From NCBI GenBank assembly GCA_019925095.2, contig JAHHIN020000030.1:5067001-5131000 (forward strand): a stretch of 64,000 nt of DNA. The letters run 5' to 3'. The notes beneath the pieces are model-generated. The model ran no database searches. It was not told the origin of the DNA and worked only from the letters and a program-made list of their open reading frames with translations. The DNA is from Dendrolimus kikuchii. Its lineage: Eukaryota > Arthropoda > Insecta > Lepidoptera > Lasiocampidae. The position numbers were made by a program, and so were the translations under genes. Each line of letters opens with the position of its first letter. Position 1 is the stretch's first letter. Shown here piece after piece: positions 21,521 to 31,755 of this stretch.

Positions 21521-22014
21521 CAGTTAACTCTCGATAATTTGACTCTCATTAATTTAAATCTCTCGATAACTGTTTTTTTTTTCTCGGTCCCTTGAGAAAT
21601 AGTCTATAAATTGAATAAAATCAATATTAATTGGTCCCCTCGATAGCTAGAAGTTGAAGGAATAGTATCTTGCTTAACAAAATGCAATAATTTGAAGTCG
21701 GGGCTTCCCTGCTCTCTATAATTTGAAGCATTTATCATGCACATACCTATCATTTATTTTATTTCTTCTCAGCTTTCACCACTATCGAAAATTCATTGGA
21801 CAATGATAGACTGAAGTCACTGACTCAACCGAAAATTACGGACTTCTTTTCAAAATAAACATTATTGAACTTACAAATGCTTATAATATTACATCACGAA
21901 TTTTGACCAAACTCTTGTTTATTTGTTTTTCCTCCCTCCTTCTTGGTTATAAACTCTTGGTAATTTGAAACTTCTGTCTCGTCCTTTGAGTGTCAAATTA
22001 TCGAGAGTCGACTG
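21521..22014 (+). mobile_element. pogo/Tigger-like deletion derivative
   Basis: Terminal inverted repeats 21521-21547 and 21988-22014 agree at about 24 of 27 positions (cagt.. actctcgataatttga). The right end is followed by TA, the family's target; the left flank is degraded. The interior encodes only the last residues of the transposase (see 21781-21858). At 494 bp it is a MITE-sized non-autonomous element. Confidence 0.8.
21781..21858 (+). pseudogene. pogo/Tigger transposase C-terminal remnant
   Basis: The frame reads TIENSLDNDRLKSLTQPKITDFFSK then stop. A KITDFF-type ending is characteristic of Tigger/pogo transposases (a PIP-box-like tail in the family). The DDE core and DNA-binding domain are absent, so this is the scar of the internal deletion that made the element above. 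Confidence 0.7.
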
Positions 22015-22236
22015 TATTGTAATTAGCGCTGCATTAAACGCTACATCCTGTGACTTAGATCGCTATGCCGACATGCCGCAAATGGATCGGCTAACGAACC
22101 GAAAGGCAGGGGTTATGTTGCTATAATTTACATAAAACACATATACAGGCGATTGAACATGCAAAAAGCTTGTACAATGTTGATATTAAAACGAGAATAT
22201 TCTGCTAACATCTCTCATACAAAGTTTTGAGCTCGC

Positions 22237-22294
22237 CAAGCTCTGGTAGCTTAGTGGTTAAATCCTAACCTGATAAAGCATCACCAGGTCCGCC
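22237..22294 (+). mobile_element. tRNA-like SINE head fused to a LINE fragment
   Basis: A good box A (tagcttagtgg, 22247-22257) lies in a tRNA-like context (ctctggtagcttagtggtta). The box B region is missing because the sequence changes into the LINE fragment at about 22290. Confidence 0.55.
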
Positions 22295-22590
22295 ATGGAT
22301 CGGCTTGGGAAGATATGGAGAAACAGAAACATCACAAAGGCCACTAAAATGCGACTTGTCAGGGCACTAGTATTTCCCATATTTCTTTATGGCGCCGAAA
22401 CGTGGACTATAAGAGAAAGTGAGAGAAAGAAGATAGACGCTTTAGAAATGTGGTGTTGGAGACGAATGCTTCGCTTAGCCTGGACACAGTTCCGAACCAA
22501 CGTCTCAATCCTCGAAGAACTCGACATAAAACAACGTCTCTCTTCCATCGTTCAAGGTCGTATTCTCACTTTCTTTGGACATATTACATA
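22295..22590 (+). pseudogene. RTE-like LINE ORF2 fragment
   Basis: About 98 codons: the thumb-side stretch IWRNRNITKATKMRLVRALV, then FLYGAETWTIRESERKKIDA and MWCWRRMLRLAWTQFRTNVS. This lies between the RT core and the GHVERM region of RTE-like LINEs. It breaks off in a (TA)n run at 22586. No catalytic YADD is included. Confidence 0.75.
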
Positions 22591-22611
22591 TATATATATA
22601 TATATATATTT

Positions 22612-22706
22612 ACATACATACATAACTTCACGCCAGTTCCCTTGCTGGGTAGACACGAACAACAGAGCGCCATTTAGGCTTATTCTTACACACCTCACTT
22701 GCCTCA
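22612..22706 (-). pseudogene. RTE-like LINE terminal fragment
   Basis: The reverse complement gives the last ~28 codons of the 42560-43047 family, ending in CATA repeats at 22612. Confidence 0.7.
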
Positions 22707-23756
22707 CCTTTTTATTTAAATTTGATGTAAGACTATTTATTATTGATATGCAAATTAGTTTTTTGCAAACCATACTTTTCAGGTGACATTTGACAGATAG
22801 AGGCTATTGACATTCCTATTCTTATTTGGATCGCACAGTACTGTCAGCCGCCACTCTTGTCCTTCCAGCAATATTTGGGTCGGCCGACTGGACGCTGACC
22901 TACCGGCCGTCCCAAGTATGCTTTCCTCACGCTGCGATCCTCTCCCATCCGTTCTACGTGACCGAGCCAGCGGAGGCGGTGAGCTTTTATTTCTCCTATT
23001 ACGTTAGGCTCCGCCACGAGATTGGTTCGAGGTTGGTTCGGACTCTCCAGCTAGAATAGAAAGTTCGGGAAGGAAAAGACAGAGATAGATAGATGTTAGA
23101 AAGGGATAGATGTATAAACGAAAGTTCTCGAATAGAAGGTTCGGGAAGGAAAAGACAGAGATAGATAGACGTTCAGAAAGGGAGAGATAGTAAATAAAAG
23201 AATAACGAAATTATGGGTTCCAGAAAATTCTTCCGGGTATATAAGCAGCGTAAGTTTAGAGTTGAGTTCAGTTAAAGACAGTGAAGCGACAAGTACGATA
23301 CGGAAGGGTTGGAAGAGAAGTTTAATAGAAGACAGTGACGAGTTAAGTGGTGAGTTTAGTGACAAGTTTAGTGGACAGTTAAGTGGCAGCAAGTCTGGCT
23401 TGTCTCCTTCTTGCAGCCTTCGATATTATATATACACAAAACGCGGCGCGGTATAACTGCACTTATAGGCAAGTTGTGGCGGAAAAGATGTGCCGGTTGT
23501 CGTACGAGGGTCGACAGCAGACTGACTCGTAAAGACGTTTTTTTTATACTGTTGGGCCCGGACGAACATGATATGTCTGGGACTAGTTACAAAGTTAGGT
23601 CCTTATAGCTATCTTATTTCTATCTTACAACTAGGTTAATGCTTGTGAGTGTTTATACTAGTTAGTGTTTGTGCAAATTAGGATTTTTTGGAATTGTTGG
23701 TTTGTGTTGGGACTAGTTGGGAGTTGGTTGATTTGTGTTGGGATTGGTTGGGAATG
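22707..23756 (+). other. Possible LTR-type promoter region; no gene
   Basis: 23236-23275 has a TATA-like gggtatataagcagcg followed 25-30 bases on by gagttcagttaa, an arrangement seen in LTR promoters, but I could not find the second LTR. 23690-23756 is GT-rich with four ttggg motifs and is the target of the R1-clade insertion. Confidence 0.3.
23054..23205 (+). repeat. Tandem repeat, 76 bp, two units
   Basis: gaatagaaagttcgggaagg at 23054 recurs as gaatagaaggttcgggaagg at 23130, each followed by aaaagacagagatagatag. Confidence 0.9.
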
Positions 23757-24409
23757 TTTTTGTGGCCTCGCTACTGGCCGGATCCCCCCCATGGGACCTG
23801 GAAGCCAGGGTCCTGGCGTCACTGTATGTGTGGCGCAAAGAGGCCCTGGCTAGGGGCACCAGACCCGCGTCTCGCGAGATCGAGGCGTGCCGGTCGGAGC
23901 TCCGCCAGATAGCCGTGGGGGTCTGGGAAGATCGCCTACGACGCCCCAGCGCGGGCCCCGCCACCATTGAGGCGGTGAGGCCCGTCCTGCACGACTGGAT
24001 CAGACGAAGTCACGGCACCCTGACATTCAGGCTGACGCAGATCCTGACGGGGCATGGTTGCTTCGGAAGGTACCTGTGTCGCCTCGGCCGCGAGGCCACG
24101 TCAGGGTGCCATCACTGTGACACGGGCGACGAGGACACGGCGCTGCACACTCTCCAGGAATGTCCAGCCTGGACGGAGCAGCGCCGGGAGCTCGTCGCCC
24201 ATCCCGGACTTGACACCTCGCTCCCGGCCGTGGTACGCACCATGGTCGGGAGCTCCACCGGATGGGACGCTGTCTCCTCCTTCTGCGAGCAAGTCATGTT
24301 CGCGAAGGAGGAGGCGGAACGGGAGCGTGAGCGTAATTCCCTGCTCCGCTCCCGCCAAAGGAGGACGCGCCGACGCCGGAGGTCAGACAGTGACCTTCGG
24401 CCGCCGTAA
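23757..24409 (+). pseudogene. R1-clade LINE ORF2 C-terminal domain
   Basis: About 216 codons, open to the stop at 24407-24409. The block SPPWDLEA near the start, then TLTFRLTQILTGHGCFGRYL and a Cys/His cluster (CHHCD…TALHTLQECPAW) match the C-terminal zinc-finger region that follows the RT in R1/TRAS-type LINEs. The endonuclease and the RT are missing through 5' truncation. The C-terminus is very basic (RRTRRRRRSD). It is not flanked by 28S rDNA, the usual target of R1 itself. Confidence 0.85.
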
Positions 24410-24890
24410 GCGGGCGGCGCGGGTGGGGCCCCTAGGGGTATAGGGGTTCTCACTCACCTGCACATGCCGTCGAGATGAGAGCGCGAGTGTTCCGCGCGCG
24501 CTCATCTCTCTTCCCGTGCCAGGGCACGCGGAGTTGGGCGCGTTACAGACCGTATCCCTAACTGGGGCCACGCACCGGTTCTGACCGGGGACCAGATCTG
24601 GCGAATTCACAGCAGTAGCCGGGGGATACGTCCTCCGGCATAGGAAGAGGCGAAGGAGGAGGCGGAGCGGGAGCGTGAGCTTACGTCCTTGCTCCGCTCC
24701 CGCCAAAGGAGGACGCGCCGACACCGGAGGTCGGAACTCGACCTTCGGCAACCGTAAGCGGGCGGCGCGGGTGGGGCCACTTGGGGTATAGGGGTTCTCA
24801 CTCACCCGCACATGCCGTCGAGATGAGAGCGCGAGTGTTCCGCGCGCGCTCATCTCTCTTCCCGTGGGGCGCGTTACAGACCGCCCCACG
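24306..24890 (+). repeat. Imperfect tandem duplication across the ORF2 end and 3'UTR
   Basis: 24306-24560 is repeated at 24649-24885 (offset about 343), from gaaggaggaggcgga through gggcgcgttacagaccg. A shorter overlapping repeat (agcagtagccgggggatacg) is at 24611 and 24905. The first unit includes the ORF2 stop codon. Confidence 0.9.
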
Positions 24891-25242
24891 CAAGAATGAG
24901 ACCGAGCAGTAGCCGGGGGATACGTCCCCTGGCATAGGAAGAGGCCCAGTGAGGGGGGCCCACGCCTGCCAGGGCACTGCGGAGTCGGGCAGCCCATTTT
25001 CCGTAGCCCTGGCATAAGGCGCAGTACGGAACACCCAGGGGTTTTAGTGGGTATCCCTAATTGGGGAGTCGCAATAGCGTGGCACCGGTTCTGACCGGGC
25101 ACGCTAGTGCCACCCCCGATCTGGCGAATCCCACACACTCACACGGGTCGCGAACATCCCCCTAGGCTTCTGTACCTGTCGCGGCTTAGTCCTCAAACGG
25201 ATAACCCCTTGCCAAAAAAAAAAAAAAAAATTGTTGGGAATG

Positions 25243-25734
25243 CTTTGGATGTGTTGCAAATGTTATATGGTAAAGACGTATTAGTACAGCGGGAGGTATG
25301 TCAAGGACAGTCGTATGGAACGGACGGTGGCGGCTGGGAAAAGGTGATTGGATAACGCGGTTAGGAAAAGCGGGTGGGTAGTTGTCGAAATAATTTGATA
25401 GGACAGGATTTTAAATTAAACGGCGCGAACACAGTCTATTATTTCATCTACAAGATTCCGGTCAGCTCTACCCATTTTTAGCTACGTCCCATTCCGTCGC
25501 CATCTTCCAGACACGGCTTACGCTACATATTTGTGGCTTCTGGCGTCAAAATTCTGGAGTCATAGAGGTCCAGAAGCACATCGCCTTTATCGAGACTATC
25601 TATACGGTTGATAGAAGTCTCAAGGGACTAACAGGCTAGCCTGTATTTTAGCTAACGCATAAGCATTCGACGTGGTAACGTGGCAAATGTTTTGGGAAAG
25701 TTCCCAGATAACAGTTATTTGGGACATATTCATT
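25243..25734. other. No assignable gene
   Basis: Continuation of the target sequence of the R1-clade insertion. No frame or element end was recognised. Confidence 0.35.
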
Positions 25735-26045
25735 GTATGTCTTTCAAGACCACGGGCCATAAAGATGGCCTGGACATTTGGAGGGCTTGCGTGGGGCCAT
25801 GGAAAGGCCAACACGTAGAGGCCCCTTGACAAATTTAATGTCAATGCGGCGTGACACTGACCGGCGGTTATCCCTGTCTACACCATATAATAATGCACCC
25901 GAGCACAAGCCCCGGCCAGTGTAGGACTATTGTGGGAAACGAAGACAAAGCGTACCGGGCTATTGGGGTGAACTGCTAGTAGTACTAGGGATCTGGGAAT
26001 ATGGGGACTATGGCAAAATGGGCAGACGGACGGCAGATGGGACAT
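25735..26045 (-). repeat. Unclassified 320-bp repeat, copy 2
   Basis: Reverse complement of 5870-6205 with about the same start and end, followed by a T-rich run at 26046-26059. Confidence 0.7.
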
Positions 26046-26067
26046 ATTTTTTTTTTTTAATAAAATA

Positions 26068-26465
26068 AAATACCGCGCTTAAAATCGCAAAAAAGTAGTT
26101 TTATTATAATCATCATCTTATGATGATTATATTACATAAATACACCTTCGTAACATCCCCAGTATAATTATATGGTAGGCTTACACGCTCTTTGCTTATT
26201 ACACTTAAATGGTATAATTAAAATATCGAGTTTCGAGCTTCTTCTCTTCAAGCCATAACATGTTGCGAAGCGGTAGTAAATTAGATTAGGCTCCCATAGA
26301 GTAAATAATAACCATAAACAAAATTAAAATTAAATAATTAAATTAATAAGTTGGCGGTAGGCTAAATAAAACTTTAACAATACTCGCTGACACTTGACAT
26401 CTTTGTCTTCCGTGATCACGGCCACTGAAAAGTGGCCGAAACGTCGGAAAAACCAAAATCAAATC
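26068..26465 (+). mobile_element. Penelope-like repeat with ribozyme-like hairpin
   Basis: 26068-26105 is an accgcgcttaaaa-type pLTR piece, followed by a perfect 12-bp hairpin (26105-26116/26120-26131). 26235-26465 matches 40290-40560 and ends in the hairpin ggccact-GAAA-agtggcc (26420-26437) followed by GAAACGTCGG. Confidence 0.5.
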
Positions 26466-27739
26466 AAATTATCGAGTTTAGTTAACTACACAAAATACTT
26501 GTAAGCAAATTATCATAAAATATACTGTAAGGAAATACTCATAAGAAACTTAATATTTTAAACGAAATATTTTTTTTATAATGGATATGTTCGCGTTTAT
26601 TTATTTATTTAAAAAAAAAACAAAAATCATTTATTAAATAAAACATAATTCACAATTTTTGACACTCATTTGTCCCAAAATTAGGTCGACCTGTATCTCG
26701 GGGACCACCTTCCAAATTGGTACAATTCTGATTGTGAAATTATCAATTATAGTTACATTCGTTTAAAAGAAAAATAAAGAAATATGTATGATGGCGTGCC
26801 TGCGTACGTGCGCGCGCGCGCGCGCGCGTGTTTGTGTGTGTGCATGTTATGTGTTACTCGTGATATTGTGAATTGTATGTATAAAAAGATAACAATGTCA
26901 ATGACATAAGTAAGATTACGGAATGTACATAATTGTGTTATATATTTATTTTTAACAATTGTTCTGTTCCATCATAATCAAGAGTTAAAAGCCAATTATT
27001 TGATTTTAACTTACACTCTTGGTATGTAAAATCATAAATTCGTAATATTTTGTTAACTTTGTTGTATAAAAATATACTTAAGTAGCATACCTGGTGTTGT
27101 AAGTAAGCTGTATGCGAGAGAATATTAGTGCAGACTGTCTTTTCTCCTTTTTGTAAATGGTACGTTATGGGTTATCACATTATTATTTATTTATTTATTT
27201 ATTACATATCCTACAGCTATATTTATAACTTAAAACAATCAACTCTGTTTAATATAAATGTTGCCAATTACTGGATACTTCACGCTTTGCAGTGTATTTG
27301 TGCAAGACCAAGAGCGCAATAAAGAGTTTGTTTATGTTAAGCTCTATATAAATGTAGTATATTTAACAAAATAAAATAATGTAAAATAAAAAATGTAGAA
27401 TAATGCCTGCTGTAGCGTCCCCTATATAGTATATGTTGTATATAAGTAACTAAAAAATAATATTTACATATATATTTTTATCTTTATGTATAATTATAAT
27501 TGCTGAATAGGGGCTAAATATCATTTTATAGAGCCATAGCTAACCGTGTATATAGACATTTACCTGTATTTAGTTATATATATTTAAGTTTATATATGTA
27601 TATAAAAACTTCTGTGTGTACTAGATTGTATATATAATGCTCTTATTTTTAGTAATAAAAACATATATAATTATAATTCAATAAATAAAATTCTTCTTCT
27701 ATGGGTCTCAATAAAATATGTATAGAGTAAGAAAGAGGT
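26466..27739. other. AT-rich, no assignable gene
   Basis: Contains a (CG)n run at 26810-26828 within alternating purine-pyrimidine sequence (26801-26842) and a (TTTA)n run near 27182-27203. No coding frame. Confidence 0.5.
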
Positions 27740-27910
27740 AGGCACTGAAAATCAGTGTTGTGTCGGATTAACGTTCGACACAGCCATATACTGAGTGCCA
27801 ACATCATTTGTCCAATTGCGGCATGCAACTATAAGATTGTTCTGCTCATTAAAAATATGTATTTTGTGTGTGTGTCGTCTTTGACAAATAAAAGTTTTTC
27901 TTTCTTTCTA
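27740..27910 (+). mobile_element. LINE 3'UTR fragment
   Basis: Ends tttgacaaataaaagttttt followed by a (TTTC)n tail, a form typical of jockey-superfamily LINE 3' ends in Lepidoptera. No coding part remains. Confidence 0.45.
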
Positions 27911-28162
27911 TTTAATAAATATACAGATATTCATATATATAATACAGTAATACATGTTATACAAACTAAAAATAAAATTATACAGACAAAGGCGTGGATA
28001 TTTATGGTGCCTAATAAACAGTTAAAATATCAGCCTAATTTTTCTAGTATCTTTGATTTATAAATAAATTTTGAATGATAGAAAATATCTATATCATTAA
28101 ATTTGTTGTTATAAGTGGCAGTAAGACGAGCAAGCACTTCATTTAAGCCATAATTAGTTCTT

Positions 28163-28408
28163 CTACAGTTTTGAGATCTGGCACTGCCATATAGATGAGG
28201 TGAGAGTAGGACAGTCTAAACGAGAATTTAGGATATCGTCAAGGAAAGTCATGTCAAGAAGCTGTCTTCTATTTGTAAGGCTTGTGATGTTATAAAATTC
28301 GCAGGCTTCTTCGTACGTAGCAAAAGAGTTCTTGCTACGTACGAAGAAGATAATTGACACTGCGCCTGATGTCAGGCGGAAATGCAGTCTAAGGTTGAGC
28401 ACGCTCAT
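28163..28408 (-). pseudogene. LINE reverse transcriptase C-terminal fragment with hairpin
   Basis: The minus strand encodes YNITSLTNRRQLLDMTFLDD and ILNSRLDCPTLTSSI, matching the thumb/C-terminal part of jockey-superfamily RTs. The frame is interrupted by a perfect 18-bp inverted repeat (28306-28323/28332-28349). Confidence 0.6.
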
Positions 28409-28489
28409 CTAGAAGATACCTGTTCACGCGAGACTTGAAGATTTGTGAGATTTGTGTGATTTGTTGAGTATTTTTTTTATTTTTTATTG

Positions 28490-28745
28490 CAGGAGTTCAG
28501 CAGACAGGCAGGCAACACCAACGGTGCTACAAATGCGCTGGTGCTCTCTTAAGGGAGAATGGAACCTGGTCACTAATGCCGGAATACAACTCAAGGTTGT
28601 TATGGCGACATACTTTAGACGAGGGGTGGTAGCCATCCAGTCGGGCAAATGCCCTACCACCTGGCTGTGGGTTGTTCTGTCGCCTCTTACGACAGGCCGC
28701 CCCAACGCAGGAAATTGTATTCTTTCTCCGTTCCTGCACGGATAG
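28490..28745 (-). mobile_element. LINE-tailed SINE, left arm of inverted pair
   Basis: Antisense copy of the 8221-8532 family, missing about 40 bp of tail. Its head faces the head of the next copy across a 40-bp spacer. Confidence 0.85.
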
Positions 28746-28783
28746 ATTTGTGTTATGTTTTTAACATAACACAACATCGTACA

Positions 28784-28995
28784 GGGAACGGAGAAAGAAT
28801 ACAATTTCCTGCGTTGGGGCGGCCTGTCGTAAGAGGCGACAGAACAACCCACAGCCAGGTAGGGAGTTTGCTCGAGTGGATGGCTACCCCTGATCTAGAG
28901 TATGCCGCCATAACAACCTTAAGTTGTGTTCCGGCATTGGTGGCCAGTCTCTCTTAAGAGAGCAACAGCGCATTTGTAGCACCTTTGGTGTTGTA
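28784..28995 (+). mobile_element. LINE-tailed SINE, right arm of inverted pair
   Basis: Plus-strand copy, head at 28784 and tail lost at about 28995. The spacer holds a 12-bp hairpin (28748-28759/28763-28774). Confidence 0.85.
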
Positions 28996-29261
28996 ATGTA
29001 ATATTTAAGTGAGAGGTAAAAAATAAGATATTGTTGTTGTTTTAAATAAAACAAAACAGGCATAAGGCACCAAATTAAATATTAATTTCACAGAGATAGG
29101 TTAAGTAACATTAAGTAATAATTTCTCAGTTATATTGTATAAGACCTATGTAACACTTAGTTTGCAATAAGAAGGATTTGATTTGTAAATTTCCCCAGGC
29201 GACAGTAATCGCTATCCAATATATCCAATTCCTCCTGTATGACTTATCTATCCCCTATCTC

Positions 29262-29383
29262 CCTTAAGAGAGCAGCAGCGCATTTGTAGCACCTTTGATG
29301 TTGCAAATGTCTATAGACGATGATAACCACTTTCCATCAAGTGGGCCGTCTGCCTGTCTATAGATCTCTTGCAAAAAAAAAAA
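29262..29383 (+). mobile_element. LINE-tailed SINE, 3' part
   Basis: Last ~120 bp of the family, with A13-type tail at 29373-29385. Confidence 0.75.
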
Positions 29384-29479
29384 ATCTATCTTATCCTTTT
29401 ATCCTCACTCCTCCTATCCTATAGCGTACTACTTGCCAGCTTCATAATTAAAAAGAAAAATTCTGCAAAGATTTCCACA

Positions 29480-29733
29480 TCTATACTAATAAAGAGGAAA
29501 GATTTGTATTTTTTTCGGGGTAATCTCCGGTACTACAGAACCGATTTTGAAAATTCTTTCACCAGTGGAAAGCTACATTATTCCCGAGTAACATAGGCTA
29601 TATTTGATTGCGATTAACAATATTTTTAAATTATTTAATGACCCCCGGTAAAGTGTGCACGGGAACGCCTGTCAAATATGTAACAGCAATAACGTTCCAC
29701 GCAAGCCCAGCCAAGTGGGCATGGGTCAGCTAA
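29480..29733 (+). mobile_element. Non-autonomous Helitron, CTAA end
   Basis: Starts TC at 29480 after A and ends CTAA (29730-29733) before T, a permitted CTRR end. The middle shares agtaacataggctatattt with 32810-32835. Confidence 0.65.
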
Positions 29734-30239
29734 TACAAGATATTTTTACACTTGTTTTTTTTATTATGGCTCCTACACCTTGTCTTCATCTCTCTGGCTA
29801 CGTCCCAGAAGGGTCTCACAACGACCACTTGCTTGCAGACGTCACAATTATAAACTCTAGTGGATCGGATATTGAGGCGATGACGTCATAAACGACGAAA
29901 TACACTATTGTCATTGTTTGATTTGTAAATCGAGCCTTTTTCAATGTCAAGAAATAGAGAGAATTAATGCTCTGCTCTGTGGTCAACGCCCACTTCGACC
30001 CACCTACCTGACGTGGGTCGTTGTGAGCGCTGTGTGATCGAAAATCATGACGTCATTAGTGACGTTTTCGCCACGACCATAATGACCGCGGTCGCCTTGT
30101 GGAACGGCAAACGGAGTGTTTTGGACATTGTGAGATAATAAAAGAACGCGTCTTATGTCTCTATATCTGATAGTTGTCAATTACTTTTGTTTTTATTGCA
30201 TAAGTTCAGCAGACAGGCAGACGGCAATATCAGCAGTTC
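29734..30239. other. No gene; one short SINE scrap
   Basis: 30190-30226 is an antisense SINE tail (agttcagcagacaggcagac). The rest is unassigned. Confidence 0.4.
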
Positions 30240-31755
30240 CTTATACCCTTTCCGAGGTGTTCGACCAACAAAGTCGAAAACAATAACAATAATGATTAGT
30301 TCGACACTAATGACGGCCATAAACCAAGTACGACAACAATAGGATGTTTTTCTTAATTGCAAATTTTAAACACAAAGTAAACAAAAGAGCTCCGTATGCA
30401 GGAAAGGTAATAACTGCGTTTTACGATAGCCAGGTGTGCACATTTACAATATAGTTTCTTCGTTTTCTTATGGCTATGTGTAGCACAGCTGAACTGTAGG
30501 TTATCAACTAGTGCCATTCAACGGAGTTCTTGTGACAACTCAAAAGGTCACATTTGACTATACAGTTCACATTTCTCACAAAACACATAATTACTACTCA
30601 AAAACTATCAATATCCTACAACTATTGTTATTTTAGAGTAATTTTACACATTTTTAGAAAATAAAACTGCACAGCACAACTGACAGGTCGATGACGGATT
30701 GATTAGTAATGTCCTAATACGTTATCGATTACTCGATTTGTTATAAAAATCGACTTCATTTATAAATAAGTTTTAATCAATTTAACTATATATCTTAAAA
30801 ATACTACATGTTGTATCTTATCATAAATATACCCACATTCCAATGAACATATTGTTACGAGTGTGGGACTCGAAATTAAAATGCCCTTGGAATTACTATA
30901 GAATTTATTAGAACTATACAAACACGCATAACATAGGTACAAATATAACTAGACACTACTAGTACAAACTGCACGATTCAATAAAACGCGCAGAGTCCGT
31001 CACTATATCGCTTGTCGAATGTACGTCTTACTCGTATCGTAATCTTCGCTCGACTGCCTCACCCTTCCGTTCGGACATTGTTTTATAGTAAACTGCACAA
31101 TACACAATCCACTTGCGTGGGCTGGTTTCTTCCAAGAAAATGTAATTTGCACACCTGCGAACGGCCAACAAAGTCGAAAACAATAACAATAAGGATTCGT
31201 TCGGCATTAATGACGGCCATAAAACAAGTACGATAACAATAGGATGTTTTTCTTAATTGCAAATTTTAAACACGAAGTAAACAAAAGAACTCCGAATGCA
31301 GAAAGGTAATAACTGCGTTTTACGACAGCCAGGGTTGGGCCAAATACAATACCTGTATTTATTACCTGCCGCAGCTTGCATGCTGATAACGTTGAAACTG
31401 TTTTATGACTATCTTCTTTTGTTTTCTTTGTGTTTAAAATTTGCAATTTTACAATAGCCTATTGTTATTGTACTTGTTTATAGCTGTTCGCAGGCATAAT
31501 TATGCAGGTGTGCAGAATTATGTTTTCTGGGAATTGCGTCGATAGTGGCCAGGTGTGATTCTTGGATATCACGCATATTGTAAGCTGAGTATAAAGGAAT
31601 GCCTAGATTGATTACGATTGTACATTGATAAGCTATTAGTGACGAACTTGGCGCGTGTTATTGTTCGCAGGCATAATTATGCAGTTCTAATAAATTCTAT
31701 AGTAATTCCAACGGCATTTTAATTCGAGTCCTGTGTAGCTCGTAACATTATGGAA
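30240..31755. mobile_element. Scrambled cluster of LTR fragments
   Basis: A ~190-bp block (caacaaagtcgaaaacaata … cgttttacga) occurs directly repeated at 30257-30435 and 31167-31332. LTR termini of the same type as the solo LTR at 56306-56810 appear as tgttacgag at 30853 and, inverted, ctcgtaaca at 31743-31751. The palindrome gcataattatgc recurs near 31494 and 31674. No gag or pol sequence is present. Confidence 0.55.
30445..30690 (-). repeat. Repeat R, copy 3
   Basis: Reverse complement of about 6760-6980 (atagtttcttcgttttctta through aaaactgcacagcacaac). Confidence 0.7.

Larger units (their letters stand above)
23757..25230 (+). mobile_element. 5'-truncated R1-clade LINE with 3'UTR and poly(A)
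   Basis: Inserted segment from about 23757 to the A17 tract ending 25230. It is flanked by ttgggaatg (23748-23756) and ttgggaatg (25234-25242), consistent with target-primed reverse transcription. It contains the end of ORF2 and an unusually long GC-rich 3'UTR with internal duplication. The GC content contrasts sharply with the AT-rich flanks. Confidence 0.8.

Noticed and set aside
23220..23480. Complete LTR with promoter
   Set aside because: TATA-like and initiator-like motifs are suggestive, but no paired LTR, PBS or polypurine tract was found.
24383..25138. 251-codon minus-strand open frame in GC-rich sequence
   Set aside because: It is the antisense of the R1-clade 3'UTR; its length follows from high GC content and it has no recognisable domain.
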